From Endozoicomonas acroporae (lineage in GTDB: Bacteria; Pseudomonadota; Gammaproteobacteria; Pseudomonadales; Endozoicomonadaceae): a stretch of DNA of 46,605 nucleotides. The stretch is taken from positions 1 through 46,605 of the forward strand of contig NZ_PJPV01000078.1 in the NCBI RefSeq assembly GCF_002864045.1, in the 5' to 3' direction. The position numbers were made by a program, and so were the translations under genes. The notes under the pieces are model-generated. The model ran no database searches. It had not been told where the DNA came from and worked only from the letters and a program-made list of their open reading frames with translations. How positions within the stretch are numbered: the stretch's first letter is position 1; every line of letters starts with the position of its first letter. Positions 16,459-25,491 of the stretch are shown piece after piece.

Positions 16459-17198
16459 GGCGCAGCGTCTGGCGACTTTACAATCTGATGAATCTGCTGG
16501 ATCAGCGCTATGGCGTCAGGATTATCGCCATGAACACACAGACTATCGGCGTTCAGCTTTAGCCGCTTTCCGCTGATGGTGCTCACTTCCCCCGAGAGCA
16601 GGCTTCTCACCTGCTGAAGAATCGTGGCTGAATCCCGGTGAACAGCCCCTGGCAAGGTTCTTGACACCAGCACGCCATGATCGTCATAAGCCCTGTCGGC
16701 ATAGGCTTCATAAATCAGTGGTACTGAATACCTGTCAGCTGTCTTTTTTTGCAACGCATTATTGCTCAGAGCCTGAATCATAAGCGCTGGTTTAATATCC
16801 ATGTTTGCAGCAGCAATCACAATGGCTTCAAACACATCAGGGTTATTCATCATCCCATGATAAAGGGCACCATGGGGTTTAATGTACTTTACCCGGGTGC
16901 CATGCTGCTGACAGATAGCATCCAGTGCGCCAACCTGGTAAGCCACAAGGGCGGTGATACTTTCAGGGCTGTGGGGAATGGGGCGACGACCAAACCCGGC
17001 CTTGTCATGATATCCGGGGTGAGCACCAACCGTGACACCGCAGTCTACCGCCTGTTGCACGGTGTCACTCATGGTATCGGGGTCAGAAGCGTGAAAGCCG
17101 CAAGCAATATTGGCCATATCAATCCATGGCATCACCGCCTGATCATTGCCCATTTGCCAGGGGCCAAAACTCTCCCCCATATCACAATTCAGCTGCAC
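16455..17198 (-). CDS. pxpA: 5-oxoprolinase subunit A (LamB/YcsF family)
   Basis: 247 residues from GTG, with AGG 10 bases upstream. Conserved blocks are NCDMGESFGPW (4-14), ANIACGFHASDP (29-40), VGAHPGYHDKAGFGRR and KPHGALYH, including the His/Asp residues expected in this TIM-barrel family. It is the hydrolytic component of the PxpABC 5-oxoprolinase. It starts 4 bp after the avtA stop codon and overlaps pxpB by 4 bp, so avtA-pxpA-pxpB-pxpC form one transcription unit. Confidence 0.94.
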   Translation of the reverse strand: MQLNCDMGESFGPWQMGNDQAVMPWIDMANIACGFHASDPDTMSDTVQQAVDCGVTVGAHPGYHDKAGFGRRPIPHSPESITALVAYQVGALDAICQQHGTRVKYIKPHGALYHGMMNNPDVFEAIVIAAANMDIKPALMIQALSNNALQKKTADRYSVPLIYEAYADRAYDDHGVLVSRTLPGAVHRDSATILQQVRSLLSGEVSTISGKRLKLNADSLCVHGDNPDAIALIQQIHQIVKSPDAAP

Positions 17199-17202
17199 GG
17201 GT

Positions 17203-18450
17203 TTACCTGTAAAGTTTGTGTACTTCTTCCGCCAGAATGGTCAGCCCCTGTTCAACATCCTGATGATCACGGGTATACGTCAGCCTGAGGCATTCATGCT
17301 TATGAGGCCAGTCGTCTATGCCCGGAAAGAAGTAATGCCCGGAAACCACCAGCACATTCCTTGCCTTCAGTCGTTCATACAATTCCAGGCTGGAGATAGA
17401 CAGGCCTTCAAACCATAACCAGAGGAACATTGCCCCTTCCGGTTTATGAACATGCCAGGGAATATCACCCAGTTTCTCTTTGAGGCAGTTCACGGCAAAC
17501 TGAGCCTTCTCCTGATAGTAAGGTCGAATCACATTCTCACAAAGAGCGTTAATGCTGTCATCCCGGATCATATCCAGGGCCAGCAGGCTGCCAGTACTGT
17601 TTGGTGCCAGATTCATAATGGCATTAATACCCGACAGTGCTCTGATAACCTGTTCATTGGCCACCACAATACCGGTTCTGACCGCCGGGAGCCCCAGTTT
17701 GGACAGACTCAAGCAAAGAATGGTGTGTTCGTTCCAGCGGGGAGTCGCTTCGGTAAAGATCAACTTGGGAAACGGCGTGCCGTAGGCACCATCAATGATC
17801 ATGGGAATATCATGTTGCAGGGCCAGGCTGTCGAGCCGCTCAATTTCACTATCTGTCAGTACATTACCGGTTGGATTGGTAGGGCGTGACACACAAATGG
17901 CACCGATACTGTCATCAATCACCAGCTCCTGAAAATCCACCCGGTATTTGAAGGTATGCTGATCCAGATGCTCAATTTCAGGCTTATTGGCCGCAAAAAA
18001 ATCATCACTCAGCCCGGCATCGGCATAACCGATGTATTCTGGTGCCAGCGGTAGCTGGATACGCTTGTGCCCGCCATCCCCATAACGTCCGGCAAACATA
18101 TTGAACAGCATAAAAAAAGCGGCCTGGCTGCCATTAGACAAGGCAATATTGTTTGCCGTCAGTTGCCAGCCAAACTGACGGTTAAGAAAAGCCGCCATCT
18201 CACGGACGAAGTCTTTTTCTCCCTGGGGAGGATCATAGGTACCCACCAACCGGGTAAACTCCGCCTGACTCTCGGTAATTTGCCGCAGTCGCTGCCTGAA
18301 TACGGCTTCCACTTCGGGGATATGGGCCGGATTACCGCCGCCCATCATAATCATATCTTTACCATCAGCAAGGGCATTGCCCAGATCATCCATTAATGAA
18401 AGGATGCCGGAATGGCTGGTGAATTTTTCGCCAAAGGCAGAAAGCTTCAT
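17203..18450 (-). CDS. avtA: Valine-pyruvate aminotransferase
   Basis: 415 residues, the length of AvtA. This pyridoxal-phosphate enzyme (fold type I) moves the amino group between valine or alanine and 3-methyl-2-oxobutanoate or pyruvate. The cofactor lysine is K251 in SLSKLGLPAVRTG; other landmarks are SRPTNPTGN (188-196), the Asp in IIDGAYGTPFP and the C-terminal RLTYTR. The RBS AGGGG stands just before the ATG. It is the first gene of the avtA-pxpABC unit. Linkage to 5-oxoprolinase suggests that glutamate recovered from pyroglutamate, or alanine/valine from peptides, enters the same pool; that link is inferred. Confidence 0.92.
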   Translation of the reverse strand: MKLSAFGEKFTSHSGILSLMDDLGNALADGKDMIMMGGGNPAHIPEVEAVFRQRLRQITESQAEFTRLVGTYDPPQGEKDFVREMAAFLNRQFGWQLTANNIALSNGSQAAFFMLFNMFAGRYGDGGHKRIQLPLAPEYIGYADAGLSDDFFAANKPEIEHLDQHTFKYRVDFQELVIDDSIGAICVSRPTNPTGNVLTDSEIERLDSLALQHDIPMIIDGAYGTPFPKLIFTEATPRWNEHTILCLSLSKLGLPAVRTGIVVANEQVIRALSGINAIMNLAPNSTGSLLALDMIRDDSINALCENVIRPYYQEKAQFAVNCLKEKLGDIPWHVHKPEGAMFLWLWFEGLSISSLELYERLKARNVLVVSGHYFFPGIDDWPHKHECLRLTYTRDHQDVEQGLTILAEEVHKLYR

Positions 18451-18576
18451 GCTTACCCCTGATTTATTCTGGTCATAGGATAGTAAAGGTGCTGTTATAT
18501 AATGATGAACAGAAACTGTCCACCATCCAGCCTGTCACGGGCCGGATATAGAGGCAGACTTATTACCAGAAAAGGA

Positions 18577-19545
18577 TTATTTTGCCCGTATATCGTGAAT
18601 CGCCGGTAAGCCACCCGCTGAAGTTGCTGCATAAACGGCACGATATATCGCCTGTTCCACAGCCTCTGCCCCCACAACACCCAAAACATTTACATCAGCA
18701 GCCACTTCGCCGGTTGCTGCACTGAAAATGGTATCACCATCGTACATGGAATGTGCAGGGCGAATGGCTCGCGACAAACCATCGTGCCCCATTTGTGCCA
18801 TCTTTAAAGCCTGGGCTTTGGTTAATTTCCCGTTAGTCACCACCACGCCGATGGTGGTATTTGCCCCGGGCAGTGCTTGAATGGCCTGGTCATTCATTAA
18901 GAGATCCATACCAGAAACAAACTGCTGTCCATCTTCGCTCCTGGTGCCGGCAATAAGCTTCTCACCGGTAACAACATCTCCCCAGGCATTGACAGCCATC
19001 ACGGCACCGACAACCAACCCTCCTTTCAGCCTGATGGCATAACAACCGATGCCGCTTTTTGTAGCCCGGTCAAACCCGGCAACTTTACCGATTGATGCTC
19101 CGGTACCGGCACCAACATTACCTTCTTCAATGTCGCCGCGACTGGCCAACCTGGTGGCTTCATACCCCATTTGCTCACTGGGTCGGGCAGAGGCATCGCC
19201 GACCGACTGGTCAAATAGCACCGCACCGGTGACAACCGGAATCCTGATAAAGCCTGTGGGTAACCCAATGCCCTGCTCCTCCAGATAACGACTGACCCCG
19301 TTCATACTTTCCAGACCCAGCGCACTGCCACCGCAAAGCACAATGGCATGGACAGAATCCACCAGGTTTTCAGGCCTTAGCAACTCCGTCTCCCTGGTTC
19401 CGGGAGCGGCACCGCGCACATCCACACCCGCCGTTACGCCGTGGTCAAAGCGCAGCACCGTCACTCCAGTCAACCTTTCGAGATCTGATGCATGACCAAT
19501 GGCCAGGCCGCTAATTGAAAAAAGCTCATGCCGCTGAGTAGTCAT
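18577..19545 (-). CDS. P1-family (S58, DmpA-like) self-processing aminopeptidase
   Basis: 322 residues from the ATG at 19545; a GTG six codons earlier (19563) is possible, but the ATG has AGG at a better distance. P1/DmpA-type enzymes are N-terminal nucleophile hydrolases that cut themselves in two and then remove N-terminal residues from peptides or amides. The self-cleavage point is probably before the first Thr of ANTTIGVVVTNG (T230 in this numbering). CGGSALGLESMNGV and GAGTGASIGK blocks are present. No signal peptide. It lies 126 bp upstream of avtA on the same strand, so it may be part of that unit or separately expressed. Confidence 0.85.
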   Translation of the reverse strand: MTTQRHELFSISGLAIGHASDLERLTGVTVLRFDHGVTAGVDVRGAAPGTRETELLRPENLVDSVHAIVLCGGSALGLESMNGVSRYLEEQGIGLPTGFIRIPVVTGAVLFDQSVGDASARPSEQMGYEATRLASRGDIEEGNVGAGTGASIGKVAGFDRATKSGIGCYAIRLKGGLVVGAVMAVNAWGDVVTGEKLIAGTRSEDGQQFVSGMDLLMNDQAIQALPGANTTIGVVVTNGKLTKAQALKMAQMGHDGLSRAIRPAHSMYDGDTIFSAATGEVAADVNVLGVVGAEAVEQAIYRAVYAATSAGGLPAIHDIRAK

Positions 19546-19842
19546 CTGCAGAACCTGTGACACGGATAATAAGTAGCTCTGGAGTTTTCATTCTTCTCCG
19601 CTTGACCGTTTTTTCATTCGGCAACCGGAAAGATAGTCAAACAGGCCAAAGCTTGCCCTGGTTTTGAAGAGCAGTCCTCATCATTGGAATTGCTGATCAG
19701 ACCATGGAAGATATCGTTGAATACGATGCTGAACAGAAGGGTGCTGAAGAAAATTGAAATCTTGATCAAAAATAAGACGATGAGCTAATAGATTACTTTG
19801 CGGAGGATTAGGCAGATAAAAGAGGAGTTTCAGGCAGGAAAT

Positions 19843-19918
19843 TGGCGTCCCCTAGGGGACTCGAACCCCTGTTACCGCCGTGAAAGGGCGGTGTCCTAGG
19901 CCACTAGACGAAGGGGAC
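19843..19918 (-). tRNA. tRNA-Glu (anticodon UUC)
   Basis: On the minus strand the 76-base gene starts GTCCCCTTCGTCTAGTGG. The acceptor stem GTCCCCT pairs with AGGGGAC, the anticodon stem CCGCC/GGCGG surrounds CUUUCAC with anticodon UUC, and the T-loop GGTTCGAGTCC is present. The 3' CCA is encoded (19843-19845) after discriminator G. No second tRNA follows. The flanks 19564-19842 contain no gene I can support. Confidence 0.97.
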
Positions 19919-20238
19919 GCAAACCTTCGTGCATTGCTGCAGCGGGTGTGAATACTAATCATCACCTGCCACAGAGTCAACCCCTCTTTATTTTTTCATC
20001 AATGGTTCTTAAACAAGAGCCATTTCAACGAAATGCATGAGTTAGATACATTTAGGCCAGGACCTTTGGAGAGAGCCAGGGAGGGCACGACTCAGAGGCG
20101 GAGATACAGTATTCTTATTGGATTGCATTAAAGTTGGTTCATAGCCAGACCTGATAATACCGTCAGCAATTTGCTGTGGGCAGGTCATTCTAACATGCAG
20201 GAACGCTCAAATCTGTAATTGGTGGGAGTGAGTTATTG
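19919..20238. other. Gene-free stretch between tRNA-Glu and the nitroreductase gene
   Basis: About 320 bp without a supported gene. It should hold the divergent promoters of the tRNA (minus strand) and of the nitroreductase (plus strand), but no clear -35/-10 pair stands out. A purine-rich GGTGGGAGTGAG at 20221-20232 serves as the nitroreductase RBS. Confidence 0.5.
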
Positions 20239-20805
20239 ATGAATGGTATAGAGCTTTTGCTGGAAAGGGTATCGACCCCCATCCTGGAGGAACCAGCACC
20301 CAGCGATCAGCAACTGGATGTCATGTTCCGGGCGGCCCTGCGAGCCCCTGACCATGGCCGTATTCGTCCCTGGCGATTTTTAACAGTCAGTGGCCAGGCG
20401 CGGGAAGGACTGGGTGAGCTGATGGCGCAAGCAGTCCTTGAGGATCAGCCGGATCTTTCAGAGGATGCCTTGGCACGCTTCAGAGGGATGCCGCTCCGGG
20501 CCCCTATGCTGGTACTGGCTATTTGCCCGGTTAAGCAGCATCCAAAGGTACCGGAGATTGAACAGAAGATGTCTCTGGCGGCGGCAGTTCATTCTCTGCT
20601 GCTGGCGGCCCATGCCCAGGGGGTCGGGGCAATGTGGCGAACCGGGGAGCTTTGTTACCACCCACGACTGGCAAAAGGACTGGGTCTTGCCGACAACGAG
20701 CAGCTGATGGGTTTTATCTACCTTGGCAAGCCTGCTGGCGCTAAAAAGAAAGTGCCTGTATTGGATGTTAATGACTTTGTTTCTGAGTGGGTGACCAGTG
20801 CCTGA
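20239..20805 (+). CDS. ydjA: YdjA-like nitroreductase
   Basis: 188 residues from the ATG at 20239 (a TTG lies just before it), with GGGAGTGAG upstream. Small flavin nitroreductases of the YdjA type bind FMN at a dimer interface and reduce nitro compounds or other electron acceptors with NAD(P)H; the natural substrate is unknown. The family pattern RAALRAPDHGRIRPWRF is at 31-47 and GVGAMWRTGELCY near 135-147, with the closing IYLGKPAG. It is a single gene on the plus strand, convergent with the next one and followed by a terminator-like hairpin. Confidence 0.9.
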   Translation: MNGIELLLERVSTPILEEPAPSDQQLDVMFRAALRAPDHGRIRPWRFLTVSGQAREGLGELMAQAVLEDQPDLSEDALARFRGMPLRAPMLVLAICPVKQHPKVPEIEQKMSLAAAVHSLLLAAHAQGVGAMWRTGELCYHPRLAKGLGLADNEQLMGFIYLGKPAGAKKKVPVLDVNDFVSEWVTSA

Positions 20806-20851
20806 TTGGGCAATAAAAAGCCCCGCTTGCAATGAAGTCTGACGTTGCTCA

Positions 20852-20892
20852 GGAGCCTGTCGGACAGCCTCCTAGCAGGCGGTGTTTTTTTT
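20852..20892 (+). terminator. Terminator after the nitroreductase gene
   Basis: GGAGCCTGTC and GACAGCCTCC (20852-20872) form a near-perfect stem; an alternative is GCCTG (20855) with CAGGC ending at 20880. Eight T residues follow at 20885-20892. The hairpin overlaps the 3' end of the convergent gene. Confidence 0.55.
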
Positions 20893-22092
20893 ATAATTTT
20901 CATAAGCGGATATTATTCCGCTCATCCCTCCTGCTGAGGTCAGAACCAGCAACAATATCGGGCATGCGTACCCAGTGATAAAGGAAGCCGCTGAGGTTGT
21001 CATGGCGAACTTTGATAAGTGCGACAGGAAGTCCGCCAGCAGGGTTGCACTGGCACCGGAAAGAGACCCATAGATATAGGCTTTTCTGACACATTGGCAA
21101 AACGTTTCAGGTAACAGGTTCATGACTGGCCTGATGCATTTGTACGTACCATAACCAAGTATTCGCAGTACATTGTCAGGCTGTTGCTGATGCTCATGCA
21201 GATGCTTGCCACAGGAATAAAGACCATCAACGATGCCAATAGCCACCATGGCAGTGATAATACCTGCAGCGCCTTTTGCCTGACTTATATAGTCCAGTGC
21301 ATCGGCAGAAATAGTGCCTGCCGCCCCGTTACATAATACTTTGGCGGCAAACTTTTTCAGTGTGTCATCATGCTGGACGACATATCGGGAATATACTTTT
21401 TGGGGATTGAGTGTTTGCAGGACTTCAGAAAAAATATCACTGGCAAAACCGTGTTCATTTAACTGACTGATGAGCGCAGAGTCACCTTCAATAGCACTAA
21501 TGGTTTCATTGGCTGTATTGCCTGCGCTCTCTTGTGCAAGCAGGAGCGGTGATTTATTGGTGCTGCCTTCAATGTCAATAATACAACAATCGTTTTTTTT
21601 ACCAGGCTTTTGCAGTGCTGAAGGCTTCCCATACACGGGGGGCTCTCTATCAGCTGAGGGCTCTCTATAAGCTGAGGGCTCTCTATCAGCTGAGGGCTCT
21701 CTATCAGCTGAGGGCTCTCTATCAGCTGAGGGCTCTCTATCAGCTGAGGGCTCTCTATGCCCCAGAGTATCACCTTCCTGGCCTACCGTGGATTCGCTGT
21801 TATCTTTACGACAACATGATGCTGACAAGGTGTCATCTGCCACCTCAATGGCAAGCATAAGCGGTGGCTGTGCAGGCTTGCCTTCTACCTGTCTGGCTGC
21901 AAGCCCACAATGTTTCAGTGAATGTTCTGTGCCAGGGCTGGCATTGTCAAAACTCTGCCTTTTCGGCTCATCAACCATGCTGATACAACGGCCTGACACG
22001 GTAGCAACAGTGCCACACCGGGCACGTACTGAGCTAAATGCCGGTGAAGTCATTACTGCTGTTGTTTGAGCATGGCTAACTGAGCAAAACAT
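20872..22092 (-). CDS. Orphan protein with a hexapeptide repeat and C-terminal membrane segments
   Basis: 406 residues, family not recognised. The N-terminal 110 residues are polar and Cys-containing. Residues about 112-150 are a tandem array of the hexapeptide REPSAD, six copies plus a decayed seventh, encoded by 18-bp repeats. The C-terminal third has three hydrophobic stretches (GIITAMVAIGIVDGLY; AYIYGSLSGASATLLADFL; CPILLLVLTSAGGMSGIISA), suggesting membrane insertion, perhaps in a host membrane if secreted. AGGACG lies 8 bases before the ATG. It is a single gene between conserved operons, like the other orphans here. Function unknown. Confidence 0.55.
   Translation of the reverse strand: MFCSVSHAQTTAVMTSPAFSSVRARCGTVATVSGRCISMVDEPKRQSFDNASPGTEHSLKHCGLAARQVEGKPAQPPLMLAIEVADDTLSASCCRKDNSESTVGQEGDTLGHREPSADREPSADREPSADREPSADREPSAYREPSADREPPVYGKPSALQKPGKKNDCCIIDIEGSTNKSPLLLAQESAGNTANETISAIEGDSALISQLNEHGFASDIFSEVLQTLNPQKVYSRYVVQHDDTLKKFAAKVLCNGAAGTISADALDYISQAKGAAGIITAMVAIGIVDGLYSCGKHLHEHQQQPDNVLRILGYGTYKCIRPVMNLLPETFCQCVRKAYIYGSLSGASATLLADFLSHLSKFAMTTSAASFITGYACPILLLVLTSAGGMSGIISAYENYKKNTAC
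21641..21758. repeat. 18-bp tandem repeat array inside the orphan gene
   Basis: The unit ggctctctatcagctgag occurs six times head to tail from 21641, followed by a partial seventh copy. The second unit has one change (ataagc for atcagc), which turns Asp into Tyr. Because 18 is a multiple of three, copy-number changes keep the gene in frame, and all three frames stay open across the array. Confidence 0.95.
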
Positions 22093-22190
22093 AAATAACG
22101 TCCTGTCATTTGATCAAAATTTCAGGGAGGTTACCAGACTGATTCATTATATTATGTTGGATGAAGGTCGTATTAAATGCTGTTGATTCT

Positions 22191-22640
22191 TCAGCCAATC
22201 ATGTTGTGGGGAATGATATAGTCCTCAAGATCATCTTCTGCAATATCATTTTCTGAATGTACCCATCCTTTTACCGAGATTCCGGCCTGATGGATAGATT
22301 CACAGGAGCCGGATACCAGTGGATGCCAGTCAAACAGCGGTTTCTTTTCGCTGATCAGCCGATAGGCGCAGGTTTCGGGCAGCCAGTGGAACAGCTCAAC
22401 ATCTTTCAGCGTCAGCACCGTACATTCCGGCACGATGTCTTTACGGTTCAGATAGTTTTGGCATTGGCAGCTGCCGGTGTCCAGCAGTTTGCAGGCTACT
22501 GACGTGTAATAAACCGTATCCGTATCTTCATCTTCCAGTTTGTGCAGGCAGCAGCGACCACAGCGATCGCAGAGGCTTTCCCACTCATCGGCGGTCATTT
22601 CTGCCAGGGTTTTGGTTTCCCAGAAAGGTTTTGCGGTCAT
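22191..22640 (-). CDS. ycgN: YcgN-family cysteine-cluster protein
   Basis: 149 residues of the UPF0260/YcgN type. Conserved cysteines (CDRCGRCC at 24-31, then CKLLD, CQCQNY, CTVL and C in the ETCAYR block) form a likely metal-binding cluster. The function is not established. It overlaps ycgL by 4 bp (ATGA) and is the last gene of rnd-ycgL-ycgN, an arrangement conserved in gammaproteobacteria. Confidence 0.9.
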   Translation of the reverse strand: MTAKPFWETKTLAEMTADEWESLCDRCGRCCLHKLEDEDTDTVYYTSVACKLLDTGSCQCQNYLNRKDIVPECTVLTLKDVELFHWLPETCAYRLISEKKPLFDWHPLVSGSCESIHQAGISVKGWVHSENDIAEDDLEDYIIPHNMIG

Positions 22641-22936
22641 GTCGGGTCGTTAAATGAAAGAAACTCATCCGGCAGTTTGATCAGGTAATCATCCTGCTCT
22701 TTGGGGGGCATTTGCAGATAGAAGCCATGATCCCAAATCCCCTGAAGGACACTGGCCGTCTCTACTCGCGCCAGCTTTTTCTCCGGCGTCAGCAACAGGT
22801 CAAAAACATGCACCGGTTTGCCAAAGGCTTGCAATAATGCCTCTGGCAGGGTCTTTTCCAATATGGTTCCCTTGTTCAGGTACAGGTACATACCTTCCCT
22901 TTTCGGGCTTTTATAGATGGTCACCAGAGACTTCAT
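22637..22936 (-). CDS. ycgL: YcgL-domain protein
   Basis: 99 residues of the small YcgL family, starting with the typical [13 protein letters not shown] and containing [11 protein letters not shown] and GFYLQMPP. The role is unclear; its constant neighbourhood with rnd suggests RNA metabolism. The start codon follows the rnd stop codon directly (TGAATG), with AGG 9 bases upstream, so it is probably coupled. Confidence 0.9.
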   Translation of the reverse strand: MKSLVTIYKSPKREGMYLYLNKGTILEKTLPEALLQAFGKPVHVFDLLLTPEKKLARVETASVLQGIWDHGFYLQMPPKEQDDYLIKLPDEFLSFNDPT

Positions 22937-24088
22937 TCAATGGCCTTTTTCCTGTTGACTTAATTGATTGAGCTGCTGAATCAGCGGGGTGCCGATGATA
23001 TCACGACGCCAGCCCGTGAGGGTATCCGGGAGCATAAAACGGCCATGATCCAGCCAGCTGCGCAGCAGTGGCGTGGTTAGTTTGCCCGGCATCAGCAGCT
23101 CCATAGGCAACTGCAATTCAACAGCCAGTTGCGACATCAATGTTTTGATCTGCTTACCCCAATCCCTGACATTTTTTGGCAGTGGCAGAGGCAGCTTTTC
23201 AGGCCTTTGTGCTTCCGGAACCTGACTGGCCGATCTGATAATATCCACTAACTGCTCGCCATGGTTGCGGATAATACTGGCACGCATTTCTGGTATTTCC
23301 CGCAGGGCATTCATGGCTTTAGGCTGAAACCTCGCCAGTGGCCAGAGGCTCCCTTTGGGGATAACCCGGTTGCGGGGAACATCCAGACTGCGGGAGGCAA
23401 CTTCCCGAAAGTGGCAGAGTGCCTTTAGTACAGCCAACTGCTGGGGGCGCAGCTGCCAGCCTCGTTTTACCTCTTTCCAGGCATTTTCCGGGTCAAAAGG
23501 CAGCACATTCAACGTCATGGCCAGGCACTCATCTTCCAGCCAGGCCTTTTTCGGCGTTGGCACCAACAGCTGCTCCAGGTACTGATAAATCTCCAGTAAA
23601 TGGGCAACATCCAGGCTGGCATAGCGAATCTGGGCATCCGTCAATGGTCGCTGGCACCAGTTAGACCTTGTCTCATCCTTGGGCAGATCAATGTTCAGTA
23701 CTTGCCTGAGCAGGGCCTGATAACCAAGGGAAAATCCCAGGTTAGCAAACGCTGCGGCCAGCTGGGTATCAAACAGTGGTCTGGGAACGGTATCGGTTAA
23801 CAGTTTGAACACTTCCAGGTCTTCACTGCAGGCATGCAGGACTTTAACCACCGAGTTGTCTTCAAACAATCTGGCCAGTGGTTGCCACTGATCAATGGCC
23901 AGTGGATCGATCAGAAAAACATCCGCGCCTGTGCCCACCTGAATCAGCCCTGGCTGTGGGTAGAAAGTGTCGGTACGAACAAACTCAGTATCCAGAGCGA
24001 TGGCATCAAGCCCGGACCATCGCTGGCAACAGTCTTCAAGTGACTGATTGTTATTGATCCAGACTGGCTCTGGCGACAAAAGTGGCAT
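22937..24088 (-). CDS. rnd: Ribonuclease D
   Basis: 383 residues, the normal length. This 3'-to-5' exoribonuclease trims tRNA precursors and other small RNAs. DEDD exonuclease residues are visible: D33 and E35 in LDTEF, the Asp in HACSEDLEVF, and Tyr/Asp in RYASLDVAHLL. The HRDC nucleic-acid-binding region (about 210-290) starts near RPQQLAVLKALCHFRE. It is the first gene of rnd-ycgL-ycgN. No strong RBS is seen. Confidence 0.95.
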   Translation of the reverse strand: MPLLSPEPVWINNNQSLEDCCQRWSGLDAIALDTEFVRTDTFYPQPGLIQVGTGADVFLIDPLAIDQWQPLARLFEDNSVVKVLHACSEDLEVFKLLTDTVPRPLFDTQLAAAFANLGFSLGYQALLRQVLNIDLPKDETRSNWCQRPLTDAQIRYASLDVAHLLEIYQYLEQLLVPTPKKAWLEDECLAMTLNVLPFDPENAWKEVKRGWQLRPQQLAVLKALCHFREVASRSLDVPRNRVIPKGSLWPLARFQPKAMNALREIPEMRASIIRNHGEQLVDIIRSASQVPEAQRPEKLPLPLPKNVRDWGKQIKTLMSQLAVELQLPMELLMPGKLTTPLLRSWLDHGRFMLPDTLTGWRRDIIGTPLIQQLNQLSQQEKGH

Positions 24089-24202
24089 ATCGAAAGGTTC
24101 TAACGAAAAACCCCATTATAAACAGCCAATAGCAGCTGTTGATAGAGCGGAGCGGTTTTTCTCAGTCCTGTCTTTTCATCTGTCCGACACTGGTTGACAT
24201 TT

Positions 24203-24360
24203 AGGAACTGTCCTGAAATAACTTCCACATCCGATTGTTGTTCAGTAAAGAAAAAACCTTGCCACGGAGTCACGGAGGCACGGAGAAAAGAAAAAATCTT
24301 TTCCTCTGTGACTCCGTGCCTCCGTGGCGAAAAAGAGGAAGTTATTCAGGAACAATTCCT
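24203..24360. repeat. MITE-like element, same ends as at 10484 but a different core
   Basis: Outer ends aggaactgtcctgaaataac (24203) and gttattcaggaacaattcct (ending 24360) are inverted repeats of the family seen at 10484-10652. Inside is another inverted pair, gccacggagtcacggaggca (24261-24285) with its complement at 24304-24328. It lies between the rnd promoter region and the htpX terminator, outside any gene. Confidence 0.8.
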
Positions 24361-24415
24361 TAAAGATCACAAACGGTACGGCGGAAAACCTTTTTTTGTT
24401 GTGCACTGAGTGGTT

Positions 24416-24442
24416 AAAAAAAGGCCGGAGATTACCGGCCTT
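24416..24442 (-). terminator. Rho-independent terminator of htpX
   Basis: On the minus strand AAGGCCGG and CCGGCCTT (24421-24442) form a perfect 8-bp stem with a six-base loop, followed by seven T residues. It starts 10 bp after the htpX stop codon. Confidence 0.9.
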
Positions 24443-24452
24443 AAGGGGGAAC

Positions 24453-25343
24453 TTAATGGTGAGCGCGGAGCGCTTCAATGCGCTGGTCTAACGGCGGGTG
24501 ACTGGTAAACAGAGCTGCCAGTCCACTGCGATCACCGCTGCGGATACCGAAGGCAGTCATGGTCGCAGGCATGGCACTCGGTGCTTCATACTCGGCACGC
24601 AGGCGTTCCAGTGCGGCAATCATATCTCTGCGGCTGGCCAGTTCGGCACCGGCTTCATCTGCCCTGAATTCCCGCTGACGGGAGAACCACATAACGATGG
24701 CACTGGCCAGAAAACCAAGAATAATCTCGGCGATAAAGCTGGTTATGTAGAAGCCCATACCGACGCCACCTTCGTCTTCATCATCACGACGCAGGAAGGA
24801 ATCAACGGCATAACCGATAATCCGGGCAAAGAACATGACAAAGGTGTTCACAACCCCCTGGATCAGGCTCAGGGTAACCATATCGCCGTTGGCAACGTGG
24901 CCAATTTCGTGACCAATAACTGCACGGGCTTCGTTCGGGCTGAAGCGATCCAGCAGCCCTTCGCTAACCGCAACCAGCGCGGCATTTTTGTTCCATCCGG
25001 TGGCAAAGGCATTGGCTTCCGGGGAGTGGAAGATACCCACTTCCGGCATGCCGATGCCGGCCTTTTCAGAGAGTTCCCTGACCGTCTCAACCAGCCACTG
25101 CTCCCGGGCTGTTTGCGGTTGTTCAATAATCTGCGTCCCTGTGCTCATTTTGGCCATGGTTTTGGAGAGTAGCAGGGAGACAAAAGAGCCGGCAAAACCG
25201 AATACGGCACAGAATACCAGCAGGGAACCCATATTCAGCCCCTGGTGGCTCAGATAACTGCCGACGCCGAGAATATTCAGTGTGATACTGGCCAGCAACA
25301 GGACTGCCATGTTTGTGGCCAGAAACAACAGGATTCTCTTCAT
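24453..25343 (-). CDS. htpX: Membrane zinc protease HtpX
   Basis: 296 residues, normal length. HtpX is an inner-membrane M48 metalloprotease that degrades damaged membrane proteins. Two N-terminal membrane helices (3-24 and 36-58) precede the zinc motif HEIGH (HExxH) in [13 protein letters not shown], with the third ligand Glu in EFRADEAGA. Two further hydrophobic stretches lie between these motifs. It has its own terminator and appears monocistronic; sigma-32 or Cpx-type control is known for homologues, but no site is evident here. Confidence 0.96.
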   Translation of the reverse strand: MKRILLFLATNMAVLLLASITLNILGVGSYLSHQGLNMGSLLVFCAVFGFAGSFVSLLLSKTMAKMSTGTQIIEQPQTAREQWLVETVRELSEKAGIGMPEVGIFHSPEANAFATGWNKNAALVAVSEGLLDRFSPNEARAVIGHEIGHVANGDMVTLSLIQGVVNTFVMFFARIIGYAVDSFLRRDDEDEGGVGMGFYITSFIAEIILGFLASAIVMWFSRQREFRADEAGAELASRRDMIAALERLRAEYEAPSAMPATMTAFGIRSGDRSGLAALFTSHPPLDQRIEALRAHH

Positions 25344-25491
25344 GAGTTAAGGTGACCTCATCGTCATCATTGTCATTAAACAGCTACTTATATAAAGGCG
25401 ACTATTTATCCTTTCAAGAGCGTCTATAAAATGCGCTTTATTTTTACATGGTGCTGACAGAAAAAGGGCCGGATACCTGCCCCCATTCTGC

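Noticed and set aside
19843..19918. tRNA-Glu as an integration site for an island
   Set aside because: No integrase gene and no repeated tRNA 3' end was seen nearby on either side.
21641..21758. Possible CRISPR array
   Set aside because: Units are contiguous 18-bp copies without spacers and lie in a coding frame.
21459..21860. Open frames on both strands with IESPQL or LRALYQ repeats
   Set aside because: Artefacts of the 18-bp tandem repeat, which is open in several frames; the REPSAD frame is the one in a long gene with an RBS.
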